The notes below the pieces were generated by a model. The model searched no databases. It was not told the DNA's origin and saw only the letters and a list, made by a program, of their open reading frames with translations. This document shows positions 35,162 to 43,513 of a stretch of DNA of 64,000 nucleotides, piece after piece. Every line of letters begins with the position of its first letter. Positions within the stretch are counted from its first letter, which is position 1. Made by a program: the position numbers and the translations under genes. This stretch comes from Saprospira grandis (GTDB lineage Bacteria; Bacteroidota; Bacteroidia; Chitinophagales; Saprospiraceae). The stretch is from positions 2,150,501 to 2,214,500 of the forward strand of contig NZ_CP110854.1 of assembly GCF_027594745.1 (NCBI RefSeq). Direction: 5' to 3'.

Positions 35162-35466
35162 ATGGCCAGTTTTATGAAAAAGGGCTTCAAAATATCATTT
35201 TAAAAATAGGGGGCAAGCCTGCCTTTGGGCTGATAAAATTAAGTCCTTTAGAAGAAATGAAAAATTATAAAAGGATATGTTAAAACAGGACTATTTTAGC
35301 CCATTTAGTTGCATAGATGCTAGGTGCTCAGAAAATGGTTGTGGAGACAAATAAATTTCAAAAGGATTTGGAAATCTGAGAGATAGACCCCATATTTGTG
35401 TATACAAAGTTCTATATATGGTCCCTTAAACAACAGCAAATTTGTTGTTTTAAAGTTGGACTTTTA
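35162..35466 (+). other. Intergenic stretch without a recognised gene
   Basis: AT-rich sequence between the divergent WD40-like gene and the riboswitch. It must hold promoters for both. A short AACAACAGC...GTTGTT stem at about 35428-35455 is the only structure I see. No convincing open frame. Confidence 0.5.
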
Positions 35467-35573
35467 CTTATCCAGAAAGGTGGAGGGATTAGGCCCAAAG
35501 AAACCTTAGCAACCTGCTCTTAGAGGCAAGGTGCTACTTCCTACTGAAGCCGAAAGGCGGAGGGGCAGATAAG
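35467..35573 (+). ncRNA. SAM-I (S-box) riboswitch aptamer
   Basis: The P1 stem is CTTATC (35467-35472) with GATAAG (35568-35573). Conserved S-box blocks follow in order: AGAAAGGTGGAGGGATTAGG, then GAAACCTTAGCAACC, then AAGGTGCTACTTCC, and a P4-like GCCGAAAGGC loop. This aptamer binds S-adenosylmethionine and normally represses methionine or cysteine biosynthesis genes. Here the next gene is an acyl-CoA dehydrogenase 300 bp away, with two terminator-like hairpins in between. Confidence 0.95.
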
Positions 35574-35615
35574 CGAAGCTGTTTTAGATGAAGCATCGAA
35601 AGATGACGAAATATA

Positions 35616-35647
35616 AAAAGCTCGAAGGTATTTGCCTTTGAGCTTTT
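35616..35647 (+). terminator. Probable expression-platform hairpin of the SAM riboswitch
   Basis: AAAAGCTCGAAGG pairs with CCTTTGAGCTTTT around a 6-nt loop, ending in TTTT. It is 43 bp past the aptamer, the right place for a riboswitch terminator. The T run is short. Confidence 0.6.
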
Positions 35648-35704
35648 ATCGTTTTAGGACGATATTTTAATGGTTTATGTTGTTTAGTTGTTTGTTAGCT
35701 GTGA

Positions 35705-35737
35705 CTCTCTGTGCCCTTGGGCGCAGGGAGTTTTTTT
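35705..35737 (+). terminator. Strong terminator downstream of the SAM riboswitch
   Basis: CTCTCTGTGCCC pairs with GGGCGCAGGGAG (two G-U pairs) and is followed by seven T. It ends any transcript that escapes the first hairpin, so the riboswitch appears disconnected from the gene at 35877. Confidence 0.85.
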
Positions 35738-35876
35738 ATGCCTCTATCTAGAGTTCGGCTAAAAACTTAATCATTTTTTAATGAGAACTCATTATATTAA
35801 GCGGGCCAAATTAAACCGCTATGATTTTTAGCTGTTTAGCTAGGCGAATCATCATCAAATTCTAATCAAATTTATT

Positions 35877-37673
35877 ATGGCTACGACAACTAGCAAAAAA
35901 GTACTGGGTGGCGGAGAATTTCTCCTCGAGCAAATCAGCTACGAAAACATTTTTACCAAAGAAGAACGCACAGAGGAGCAGAATATGGTCCTCAATATGC
36001 TACAAGATTTTATTGATAAGGAAGTAGTCCCCAATACGGCCAAAATTGAAAAACTAGATATCGAACTGACCAAAGAACTGCTCAAAAAAGCAGGCGATTT
36101 GGGCCTTCTAGGGACCTCTTTCCCAGAGGAGTACGGTGGATTTATGCAAGATTTTTCTACCAATATGGCCATTACCGAATACTTGGCGCATACGCGCTCT
36201 TTTTCGCTTTCTGTGGGCGCTCACACGGGTATCGGTATGCTTCCTATTCTTTATTTTGGAAATGAAGAGCAAAAAAGCAAGTACTTGCCTAGCCTAGTTG
36301 CTGGCGATAAATTTGCCGCTTACTGCCTTACCGAGCCCGACTCTGGCTCTGATGCCTTGGCTGCAAAAACGAAGGCAGTTCTCAATGAAGCAGGTACACA
36401 TTATATCCTCAACGGACAAAAAATGTGGATCACCAACGCTGGTTTTGCCGATGTCTTCGTGGTTTTTGCCAAAATTGATGGCGAAAAATTCACGGGCTTT
36501 ATCGTAGAGAAAGCTTGGGAGGGCGTTAGCTTGGGCGCCGAGGAAATGAAGCTCGGAATCAAGGGTTCTTCTACTCGTCAGGTGTTTTTCGAAAATGTAG
36601 AGGTGCCTGTAGAAAACGTTTTGGGCCAAATCGGAAAAGGCCACAAGATTGCCTTTAATATCCTCAATATTGGCCGTATTAAACTAGCCGCTGGCGTTTT
36701 GGGCGCCGCCAAATCAGTGATGACGCATGCCGTAGGCTATGCCAACGAACGCAAACAGTTTGGCCAGTCTATCGGTAATTTTGGGGCCATTAAGCATAAA
36801 TTGGGCGAGCAAGCTACCCGCATTTGGGTAACCGAAGCCGCTATGCATCGAGCCAGCAAAGCGATTGATCATGTAGAGCATAAGCTGCAGGCAGAGGGCA
36901 AAACCTTGGCCGAATCCCTACTAGGCGCCGCCGAAGAATACGCTATCGAATGTGCTATCCTCAAGGTGCGGGGCTCTGAATGTTTGGATTATGTGGTGGA
37001 TGAAGGCCTCCAAATTTATGGCGGTATGGGCTACTCGGAAGAGGCGCCCATGGCTAGCGCTTATCGCGATTCTCGAATCAACCGCATTTTTGAGGGAACC
37101 AACGAAATCAACCGCATGCTTTCGGTAGATATGCTCCTTAAAAAGGCCATGAAGGGCCAAATTGATATGATGACGCCCGCTATGGCCATCCAAAAAGAGT
37201 TGATGTCTTTCTCTTTGCAAAAAGCTGCTCCCGAAGGATTGCTAGAAGCCGAATTGCTACAGGTCCAAAATCTCAAAAAATGTTTCTTGGCCGTTTCTGG
37301 TATGACTGCTCAAGAACTCATGATGGGCCTCAAGGATGAGCAAGAAATCCTAATGAATATGGCCGATGTAATGGCCGAAATCTACTTGGCCGAATCTGCC
37401 ATTTTGCGCGCGCAAAAGTTGGCTAGCCTCCGTGGAGAAGAAGCCGTGGCCGACCAAATTGCCATGAGCCGCATTTACCTCAATGATGCCACCGAGCGCA
37501 TCGCTTTCTCTGCCCGCCAAGCGGTGGCCTCTTGGGCCGATGGCGACAAAAAGAAGACCTTGATGCTCGCGATCAAACGCTATTGTAAGCAAGAGTTTAT
37601 CAACACCAAAGCGCTCCGCCGCCAAATTGCGGATAGCCTACTTGCCGCCAATGACTACTGCTACCAAGACTAG
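35877..37673 (+). CDS. Acyl-CoA dehydrogenase
   Basis: A 598-aa FAD-dependent acyl-CoA dehydrogenase that introduces a double bond in acyl-CoA during fatty-acid or branched-chain amino-acid breakdown. Motifs seen: YCLTEPDSGSDA and MWITNAGFADVFVVFAKI (FAD and substrate binding), RKQFGQSIGNFGAIKHKL, and LQIYGGMGYSEEAP followed by RDSRINRIFEGTNEINR. The C-terminal extension of about 180 residues beyond the core gives it the size of the longer, very-long-chain-like group. A riboswitch lies upstream but is cut off by terminators. A terminator follows the stop. Confidence 0.95.
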   Translation: MATTTSKKVLGGGEFLLEQISYENIFTKEERTEEQNMVLNMLQDFIDKEVVPNTAKIEKLDIELTKELLKKAGDLGLLGTSFPEEYGGFMQDFSTNMAITEYLAHTRSFSLSVGAHTGIGMLPILYFGNEEQKSKYLPSLVAGDKFAAYCLTEPDSGSDALAAKTKAVLNEAGTHYILNGQKMWITNAGFADVFVVFAKIDGEKFTGFIVEKAWEGVSLGAEEMKLGIKGSSTRQVFFENVEVPVENVLGQIGKGHKIAFNILNIGRIKLAAGVLGAAKSVMTHAVGYANERKQFGQSIGNFGAIKHKLGEQATRIWVTEAAMHRASKAIDHVEHKLQAEGKTLAESLLGAAEEYAIECAILKVRGSECLDYVVDEGLQIYGGMGYSEEAPMASAYRDSRINRIFEGTNEINRMLSVDMLLKKAMKGQIDMMTPAMAIQKELMSFSLQKAAPEGLLEAELLQVQNLKKCFLAVSGMTAQELMMGLKDEQEILMNMADVMAEIYLAESAILRAQKLASLRGEEAVADQIAMSRIYLNDATERIAFSARQAVASWADGDKKKTLMLAIKRYCKQEFINTKALRRQIADSLLAANDYCYQD

Positions 37674-37699
37674 TTTTTAGCGCAGATATAAAAGAGAAA

Positions 37700-37737
37700 G
37701 AGCAGCATGACCTTAGGGAAATGCTGCTCTTTTTTTA
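37700..37737 (+). terminator. Terminator after the acyl-CoA dehydrogenase gene
   Basis: The stem GAGCAGCAT / ATGCTGCTC is followed by eight T, 26 bp past the stop codon. Confidence 0.9.
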
Positions 37738-37742
37738 TGCTT

Positions 37743-37941
37743 TTTTGGGGCCTCCGCCTCGCTACGCTCGTCGGCGCTACGTTTCGCAGCTCGCAGGTCT
37801 GCTCGGCCCTGCGCTTCGGTGCTACGCACCTTCGGTTACTCCCTTTGGTCGTTGAACTGCGCCCTAAAGGGCTTGTTCTGGTCTGCGGCTGCGCCGCACT
37901 GCTGCACATCGCTAGGCCACTCCCTTCGGTCGTTCTGGACC
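37743..37941 (+). repeat. Dispersed structured element, copy 13 (GGCCT type)
   Basis: Head TTTTGGGGCCTCCGCC, core GCTCGCAGGTCTGCTCGGCC, GGTCTGCGGCTGCGCCGC hairpin, tail CACATCGCTAGGCC, hairpin ACTCCCTTCGGTCGTT and TGGACC. The closing stem is GGCCT/AGGCC. It carries the inserted TACTCCCTTTGGTCGT module also seen in copies 1, 3 and 16. Its end lies 6 bp from the recX stop. Confidence 0.87.
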
Positions 37942-37947
37942 AAGAAG

Positions 37948-38439
37948 TTAGTCTTCCTCTTCTTCATTCAAAACGATCTTAATGGCCTCCCAAATAAGAT
38001 GCGACTCATAGCCCCTGTATTGGGCATATTGGGCCAGTTTTTTAGAGCGGCTATAATAATCTCCTTTATTGATAAGGCGGTTTTTCTTGCGTAAGAGCTC
38101 CAGCAATTTGGGAAAATACTCCTCTTCGGGCAGTTCATTTTTGAGGGCCTTGCGGATACAATAAGCCGAAACATTTTTGGCCTTGAGCTCTCTTTGGATG
38201 CGTAGGCGGCCCCAGCTTTTTACTCGGAATTTTCCGCCAGCGAAAGCATGAGCAAAACGCTCTTCATTGAGGAAATTATCTTCGATGAGGTCGGCCACAA
38301 TTTCGTCTAGACGTTCGCCATAGACCCCTAGGTCCATTAGTTTTTTACGGACCTCTTGGTGGCAGCGCTCTTGATAGGCGCAAAAGCTTTGTAATTTGGC
38401 CAAGGCGGCCTCATAACTGATATAAGGTGGTTTAGACAT
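37948..38439 (-). CDS. recX: RecX regulatory protein
   Basis: A 163-aa helical protein with the RecX pattern. YQERCHQEVRKKLMDLGV starts the first three-helix repeat, followed by DNFLNEERFAHAFAGGKFRVKSWGRLRIQRELKAKNV, the most conserved part, and a third repeat ending GYESHLIWEAIKIV. RecX modulates RecA filaments during recombination. recA is not in the window. The gene stands alone, flanked by element copies 13 and 14 with tails facing it. Confidence 0.9.
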   Translation of the reverse strand: MSKPPYISYEAALAKLQSFCAYQERCHQEVRKKLMDLGVYGERLDEIVADLIEDNFLNEERFAHAFAGGKFRVKSWGRLRIQRELKAKNVSAYCIRKALKNELPEEEYFPKLLELLRKKNRLINKGDYYSRSKKLAQYAQYRGYESHLIWEAIKIVLNEEEED

Positions 38440-38465
38440 AAATGGACACTAAGAGAAGCAAAAAC

Positions 38466-38609
38466 GGCCCCATGGCCGAAGGCCAAACGGCCTAGCGATG
38501 TGCAGGGGGGCGGCGCAGCCGCAGACCTAGCGGGCAAAGCCCGCGCAGGGCCGAGCGAATAGCGAGCCCCGAAACGTAGCGCCGCAGCTTTGCTGCGGAG
38601 GCCCCAAAA
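38466..38609 (-). repeat. Dispersed structured element, copy 14 (GGCCT type)
   Basis: On the minus strand: head GGGGCCTCCGCAGC hairpin, core variant GCTCGCTATTCGCTCGGCCC, GCGGGCTTTGCCCGC arm, GGTCTGCGGCTGCGCCGC hairpin, tail CACATCGCTAGGCC. The closing stem is GGCCT/AGGCC. The head is 9 bp from the stop of the 38619 gene. Confidence 0.87.
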
Positions 38610-38618
38610 AAAGGACTT

Positions 38619-39311
38619 CTAATGGCTTTCCTCCTTATGGGGAGAAATATGCAGCAGGTGCTTAATCATGGGAAAGCTGATGAAGATGGCTACAAAAAGG
38701 ACCACAAAGGTCAGGTATTGCAGGCTGGGGAAATTGACCTGAAAGATAAAGAAATCGTAGAGGCCATGGACCAAAGCCGCCAAGCCGAGGCCCTTGAGTA
38801 AGAAAAGGCTTTCTTTGTCCTTATGCAAGTGAAATTTGCCGAGGCCCACAAAATAGCCCATAATCACGGCAAAGGCCGCATGAGCGGGAACGGCGGTAAA
38901 CATGCGCAAAAAAGCCACCTCATAGCCCCATTCGGTCACATAAAGCACATTTTCGAGGGTAGCAAAGCCCATACTTACCATAACAGAATAGACAATGCCA
39001 TCCATGGGCTCGTCAAACTCTTTTTTTGGATAAATATAATAGCGCAGGAAGAGAAACTTGGAAAACTCCTCGCTAAAGCCCACCACCCCAACGGCAAAGG
39101 CAAAAGTTTTGAGTAAATTATCATCGGCGATAATGCCCATATTTTGGCCCATCGTTTCGAGAAAAAGGGTAGGCTCTGTACTGAGCATTCCAAAGAGAAA
39201 GCAGAAAAAGAGGAGATGTTTGGGTTCTGGTTCGTGCTTATCGCGCCACCAGATATAATAGCAAATAGCCAAGCCCGGCAAGACCGAGAGGGCCAAGAGA
39301 TAATAATCCAT
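38619..39311 (-). CDS. PrsW-family intramembrane metalloprotease
   Basis: A 230-aa protein with about seven membrane helices. The PrsW/CAAX-like metal motif pattern is seen: EEFSKFLFLRYYI, ATLENVLYV, PAHAAFAVIMGYF and ALVHGLYDFFIF. PrsW proteases cut membrane anti-sigma factors or related proteins; the substrate here is unknown. It is the downstream member of a tandem pair with the 39332 gene (about 20 bp apart), and both share the same motif set, so they are paralogues. It starts at 39311. Confidence 0.85.
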   Translation of the reverse strand: MDYYLLALSVLPGLAICYYIWWRDKHEPEPKHLLFFCFLFGMLSTEPTLFLETMGQNMGIIADDNLLKTFAFAVGVVGFSEEFSKFLFLRYYIYPKKEFDEPMDGIVYSVMVSMGFATLENVLYVTEWGYEVAFLRMFTAVPAHAAFAVIMGYFVGLGKFHLHKDKESLFLLKGLGLAALVHGLYDFFIFQVNFPSLQYLTFVVLFVAIFISFPMIKHLLHISPHKEESH

Positions 39312-39331
39312 GCAAAAAAGTTTGGAAAGGA

Positions 39332-40063
39332 CTAAAGTTCAATAAATGGGGGAGGGCCTTTTTCTGTTCTTCTTTTATAATGCCGATGGGCGCGAATCAT
39401 GAAAGCGCCCAAGAGTAGGGAAATGGCCAAGGTTATCTCAGTAAATATAGTTAAAACTTTAGATAATTTCTGAAAAATGAAGAAGTCGTATAGGCCATGC
39501 AGAATAATGGGGAAAAGCAGGGCCAGCAATAAAAAAAGGACCTCTCTTTTGGCCTGAAAGCGGGCCAGGCCCATAAAATAGCCCATCACGATCCCGAAGG
39601 CGGCATGAGCGGGCAGGGCGGTAAACATACGGCGGTAGGCTAGGGAATAGGCCTGTTCTAGATCATCTAGGCGGATGACCAGATAGAGAAAATTTTCGGC
39701 AGCGGCAAAACCCAAACCGATGCAGCCAGCGTATACAATACCATCGAGGGGGACGGCAAACTCTTTTTTGGGATAGAGGTAATAGCGTAAGAAAATATAC
39801 TTTAGGGTTTCTTCGCTAAAGGCTACGATAAGGAAAGAAAAGGTAAAGCTGGTCCAGAGATCGCCCTGCAACAACATGCCCAAATCATAAATGCCAAACT
39901 CCTCCATTTTGATGGCGGGGTAGGTACTGATCACGCCAAAAAGGCTAGCAATAAGCATAAGAGAGACCGGGGGCGGAGCCTTATAGCTGAGCCCATAGAG
40001 CAAAAAAATCAGGAGGAGACTAGGCAAAATGGCTAGGCTCGAGAGTAAAAGGAGGTCTAGCAT
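39332..40063 (-). CDS. PrsW-family intramembrane metalloprotease (paralogue)
   Basis: A 243-aa protein from the ATG at 40063 (MLDLLLLSSLAILPSLLLIF). A longer frame would run into the HIT gene and is not preferred. Motifs match its neighbour: SEETLKYIFLRYYLYPKKEF, AAAENFLYLV, PAHAAFGIVMGYFMG and ILHGLYDFFIF. Both Glu pairs and His of the putative metal site are kept. It starts 4 bp after the HIT gene stop, so HIT and the two PrsW genes form an operon. Confidence 0.85.
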   Translation of the reverse strand: MLDLLLLSSLAILPSLLLIFLLYGLSYKAPPPVSLMLIASLFGVISTYPAIKMEEFGIYDLGMLLQGDLWTSFTFSFLIVAFSEETLKYIFLRYYLYPKKEFAVPLDGIVYAGCIGLGFAAAENFLYLVIRLDDLEQAYSLAYRRMFTALPAHAAFGIVMGYFMGLARFQAKREVLFLLLALLFPIILHGLYDFFIFQKLSKVLTIFTEITLAISLLLGAFMIRAHRHYKRRTEKGPPPFIEL

Positions 40064-40067
40064 CTTG

Positions 40068-40469
40068 CTAGTGTTCGGCAAAAGCGAGCTGAATCTGTTG
40101 GGCCAAATTGGCAAATTCTTCTTGGCTGAGCTGCACTCTTTCTTTAGTAAAGTTAATAGAGCCTAATCCTTGGAGTGGAATCAGGTGAATATGCACATGA
40201 GGCACCTCAAGGCCAACCACCGCCATACCAATGCGCTTGCAAGGGACCACCTTCTCCATGGCCAAGGCCACTTTTTTGGCAAATAGATGGAGCTGGGCAA
40301 GTTCCTCATCTTCCAAATCAAAGATATAATCTACCTCTTTTTTAGGAATCACTAGGGCATGCCCTTTTTCTACGGGAGAGATATCGAGAAAAGCCAGAAA
40401 GTCGGCAGTTTCGGCCAATTTATAGGCTGGAATTTCGCCAGCGATAATTTTGCTGAAAATACTAGGCAT
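40068..40469 (-). CDS. HIT-family nucleotide-binding protein
   Basis: A 133-aa HIT (histidine triad) protein. It starts FSKIIAGEIPAYKL, the usual HIT N-terminus, and carries the triad HVHIHLIPL (about residues 98-106). These proteins hydrolyse AMP conjugates such as adenosine phosphoramidates in the cytoplasm. Length matches the bacterial HinT-like group. First gene of an operon with two PrsW-type proteases. Confidence 0.93.
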   Translation of the reverse strand: MPSIFSKIIAGEIPAYKLAETADFLAFLDISPVEKGHALVIPKKEVDYIFDLEDEELAQLHLFAKKVALAMEKVVPCKRIGMAVVGLEVPHVHIHLIPLQGLGSINFTKERVQLSQEEFANLAQQIQLAFAEH

Positions 40470-40719
40470 AATACTATTTTTTTAGGTCCAGGAAGGTACT
40501 GCTTTTTAAGGAAATGGAAGAACTTAGAGCCAACTCTTGTCGTTCGTTGAAAAAAGCTTATCTTTAATATATCATCATCCCATAAAATCCCCCAAAAAGG
40601 CTAGGCGCCAGCTCCTCCTCCCCTTAAAAGAGAAGTTGTTGTTCTAGAAAACGCTTTGTTTTAGGTGTGAAAAACCTAGAAAAAAGCTGAATTGCAGCAG
40701 ATTACATTAGACCAGATTT

Positions 40720-41436
40720 ATGGGTACACTAGATCGATTTTTATTGTTGGTCGGCCTCATTTTGGGCCTGCAAAGCCTAAGTGCACAAGACCAATACTAC
40801 CAAAATGCCTTACAGCTTATTGCTCGGCAGGCAGAAATGGCCGAGCAGGCCGAATTGCCTTTGGCTGAGGTGGCTGAACTGGCCATATCTTTAGAAACGC
40901 TTAGCCAATCGGGGCATGAAGCCTTTTTGTTTATCAACGAACTAAATATTCGAGCCCAGCAGAGCGCCAACTGTTATAGTTTTAGCCTGTATGTAGACCC
41001 TAGTTTGTCTGATTTGCAGGAGCTCAGAAATAGCAACAATTTGCAAAGGGGGCCCTTGCGTCTTTTGTTAGATACCTATGAGCTGACGGTAAAATCTTGG
41101 AAAGAAGAAGAGGGGCTTTTACAGTTGAACTTAGAAAGTCCTCGACCCAAAAATATAGCTTATATTGCCCGTAAGTTTTCTGAACAAGAAAATGTCTTTT
41201 TGGTCGAAATTCCTAGCCTAGCCCAAAAAGGCCCCGATATCTATAGCAAAAAAATCTATGGGGGCTGGCTGATTTCTTACGTTTATCCCTACTATGATGA
41301 ACAGGGCCAAGAAAGTACCGTAGAATGGCAGTTTGGCTGCAACGGACAGGGCGAATGGAGCTATTTGGGCCAGTATGGAGCATTGCCCAAAAGCTTTGAG
41401 CAGAAAGCTCAGATTATTGCTCCAAATAATAACTAA
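40720..41436 (+). CDS. Secreted protein of unknown function
   Basis: A 238-aa protein with a signal peptide (MGTLDRFLLLVGLILGLQSL, cleavage near LSAQ, residue 22). The mature part begins with helical repeats rich in Ala, Glu and Leu (LIARQAEMAEQAELPLAEVA) and continues with mixed alpha/beta sequence ending YGALPKSFEQKAQIIAPNNN. Two Cys are present (in SANCYSF and FGCNGQ). I do not recognise a family. It is alone, with a terminator close after the stop. Confidence 0.75.
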   Translation: MGTLDRFLLLVGLILGLQSLSAQDQYYQNALQLIARQAEMAEQAELPLAEVAELAISLETLSQSGHEAFLFINELNIRAQQSANCYSFSLYVDPSLSDLQELRNSNNLQRGPLRLLLDTYELTVKSWKEEEGLLQLNLESPRPKNIAYIARKFSEQENVFLVEIPSLAQKGPDIYSKKIYGGWLISYVYPYYDEQGQESTVEWQFGCNGQGEWSYLGQYGALPKSFEQKAQIIAPNNN

Positions 41437-41446
41437 AGAAACCTTT

Positions 41447-41475
41447 AAGGCAGCCCAAAAGGCGGCCTTTTTTTT
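41447..41475 (+). terminator. Terminator after the 40720-41436 gene
   Basis: AAGGCAGCC pairs with GGCGGCCTT (one mismatch) around CAAAA, followed by a T run. Confidence 0.8.
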
Positions 41476-41506
41476 GCCGAAGGCCACAAAAGTCTAAACA
41501 AATTTG

Positions 41507-41594
41507 TACTTTTGAATGATTTTTAGCTAGCTAAAATAAGCCCAACCCTTTTGCTTGGGCCTCTAGTTTTTAGGCTTGAAAAAGCCCCTTTTTT
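41507..41594 (+). ncRNA. Candidate short transcript with its own promoter and terminator
   Basis: TACTTTTG at 41507-41514 fits the Bacteroidota -7 box. The following 75 bp hold the hairpin AAGCCCAA / TTGGGCTT-like at about 41539-41560 and then the stem GGCTT / AAGCC ending in CCTTTTTT at 41594. No open frame of useful length lies inside. This could be a small RNA or the remains of one. It is tentative. Confidence 0.3.
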
Positions 41595-41736
41595 ACCGCT
41601 CTACAGAGCCAGCCGCTAGCAAAAAAAATAGCTACTCCCCTTGGCAACTTAGGCCCCTAAGCTCTTGCCAGAAAAGGAAGTAGCCCATCTTTCTCAACAA
41701 TAAAGAGGGCCCAGCCCTCTAGCTATATACATATTT

Positions 41737-43038
41737 ATGGGATGTTCGAATTGTTCCAGTACTGGCGGTTGTAGCAGTACTGGTTGTGGAGATAACGGAA
41801 ACTGTAACAGCGGAGGCTGTAATAAACTCAATACCTTTGATTGGCTCGCAAATATGGAAATGCCCGATATGGCCCAACTCGATGTGGTCGAGCTCTCTTT
41901 CAAAGATAATATGCGAAAGGCGTTTTATCGCCTGCCCCCTTATCTGCAAATCCATACCGGCGACCTAGTTGCCGTAGAAAGCAAATCTGGTGGCTACGAT
42001 ATAGGCCGAGTGAGCCTTATGGGCGAATTGGTCCGCCTGCAAATGAAAAAGAAAAGGGTAAAACCTAACGCTATTCTACCCAATGTGCTCCGTACCGCCA
42101 ATGAAAGAGATTTGGAACGCCTAGCTGAGGCTAGAGCCGCCGAACAAGAAACAATGGTCCGCGCCAGAGTCTTGGCCCGAGAACTCCAACTCGATATGAA
42201 AATTGGCGCCGTAGAGTATCAAGGCGACCGCCGAAAAGCTACTTTCTATTATACCGCCGACGGCCGAGTGGATTTTCGCGAACTGATCCGCATCTTCGCC
42301 CGAGAGTTCCGAGTGAAAATCGAAATGCGCCAAATCGGCGCCCGACAAGAGTCTGCCCTAATCGGTGGCCTAGGCCCCTGTGGCCGAGAACTTTGCTGCT
42401 CTACCTGGCTGACCGATTTTAAATCTGTCTCCACAACAGCCGCCCGCTACCAAAATTTAGCGATCAATCAATCGAAATTGTCTGGCCAATGCGGCCGCCT
42501 CAAATGTTGCCTCAATTTTGAGCTCAATACTTATCTCGATGCGCTCAAAACCTTCCCCAAACATATCCATCGCCTAGAAACAGAAAAAGGAAGCGCTCAA
42601 CTCCTTAAAACAGATATCTTTAAGCGGATTATGTACTTTGCCTACCAAAAAGAATTTGGGGGTATGGAGGTCTTTCCGCTCTCTGTAGAACGTGTACAGG
42701 AAATTGCCGCCCAAAATAAAAAAGGCCAAAAACCTTATCACCTCTCCGAGTTTATTGTGGACAATAAAACAAGCCACCACTTTAATAAGGAAACGGGGCC
42801 CGACGATTTTGTCGATGGCTCCGGTAGCCTAGAACTTAGCGAACTCAAAGAGGATAGAAAAAGAAATAATCGCAAACGAAAACGCAAACGAAAACCCAAA
42901 AATCCAACAAATCAAGGCCCTAAAGGCCCTCAACCAACAGAGAATAAAACGAAGCCTAGTCGCTCTAAAAGCAATCGTAAAAAACGCCCCCGAAACTCGC
43001 AAAATAATAAAGCGAAGCATGATGCTAACAAAAAATAA
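41737..43038 (+). CDS. PSP1-domain (RicT/YaaT-like) protein
   Basis: A 433-aa protein. The first 35 residues are a striking Cys/Gly/Ser-rich tail (nine Cys, e.g. CSNCSSTGGCSSTGC). Residues about 50-300 are the PSP1 domain with GPCGRELCCSTWL and QCGRLKCCLNFEL, the conserved Cys blocks. The C-terminus (about 375-433) is very basic and Asn-rich. In Bacillus the RicT/YaaT relative acts in an Fe-S complex affecting RNA processing; here the role is inferred only. It overlaps gldH by 20 bp, an arrangement I recall as common in Bacteroidota. Confidence 0.85.
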   Translation: MGCSNCSSTGGCSSTGCGDNGNCNSGGCNKLNTFDWLANMEMPDMAQLDVVELSFKDNMRKAFYRLPPYLQIHTGDLVAVESKSGGYDIGRVSLMGELVRLQMKKKRVKPNAILPNVLRTANERDLERLAEARAAEQETMVRARVLARELQLDMKIGAVEYQGDRRKATFYYTADGRVDFRELIRIFAREFRVKIEMRQIGARQESALIGGLGPCGRELCCSTWLTDFKSVSTTAARYQNLAINQSKLSGQCGRLKCCLNFELNTYLDALKTFPKHIHRLETEKGSAQLLKTDIFKRIMYFAYQKEFGGMEVFPLSVERVQEIAAQNKKGQKPYHLSEFIVDNKTSHHFNKETGPDDFVDGSGSLELSELKEDRKRNNRKRKRKRKPKNPTNQGPKGPQPTENKTKPSRSKSNRKKRPRNSQNNKAKHDANKK

Positions 43039-43510
43039 ATGGCTCCCTTTTATGTTGTTGCCACTCTTGGCCCTATTTACTAGCTGCCAAGATTATCTCT
43101 ATGAAGAAGAACAAGCTATCCCTGAAGCTATCTGGACTTATGCCGATGCCCTGCAGTTTACGCTACCCGTCTCAGATACTACTCAGGTTTATAATCTCTA
43201 TCTAGAGATTAAACATAAACAAGATTATGAGTTCGAAAATGTCTATAGTCTCCTAAAGGTCAAAATGCCCGACGGAGAACTTAATGAACGACAGGTCTCT
43301 CTCGAACTCGCTAGCCCAAAAGGAAAATGGGAGGGCGAATGCCAAGGCGAGTTCTGCCAACGACGCCTTATCTTTATGCCCAATATTAAGTTTAATCAAT
43401 TGGGCAACTATAAAATTGAGTTCCAACAGTATAGCCGCCAAGATTCTCTGCCCGGCATCGCTAGCCTGAAACTCCTTCTAGAAACCGCAAAAGCTGCTCC
43501 CGAATCCTAA
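43019..43510 (+). CDS. gldH: Gliding motility lipoprotein GldH
   Basis: A 163-aa lipoprotein with signal peptide and lipobox LFTSC (Cys about residue 25). The mature domain matches GldH in length and pattern: IWTYADALQFTLPVSDT, KVKMPDGELN, GKWEGECQGEF and FNQLGNYKIEFQQYSRQDSLPGI. GldH is required for gliding and linked to the T9SS in Flavobacterium. Start codons ATGATG at 43019/43022 lie inside the PSP1 gene end, so the two genes are translationally coupled. The next gene begins 3 bp after its stop. Confidence 0.8.
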   Translation: MMLTKNKWLPFMLLPLLALFTSCQDYLYEEEQAIPEAIWTYADALQFTLPVSDTTQVYNLYLEIKHKQDYEFENVYSLLKVKMPDGELNERQVSLELASPKGKWEGECQGEFCQRRLIFMPNIKFNQLGNYKIEFQQYSRQDSLPGIASLKLLLETAKAAPES

Positions 43511-43513
43511 ATT

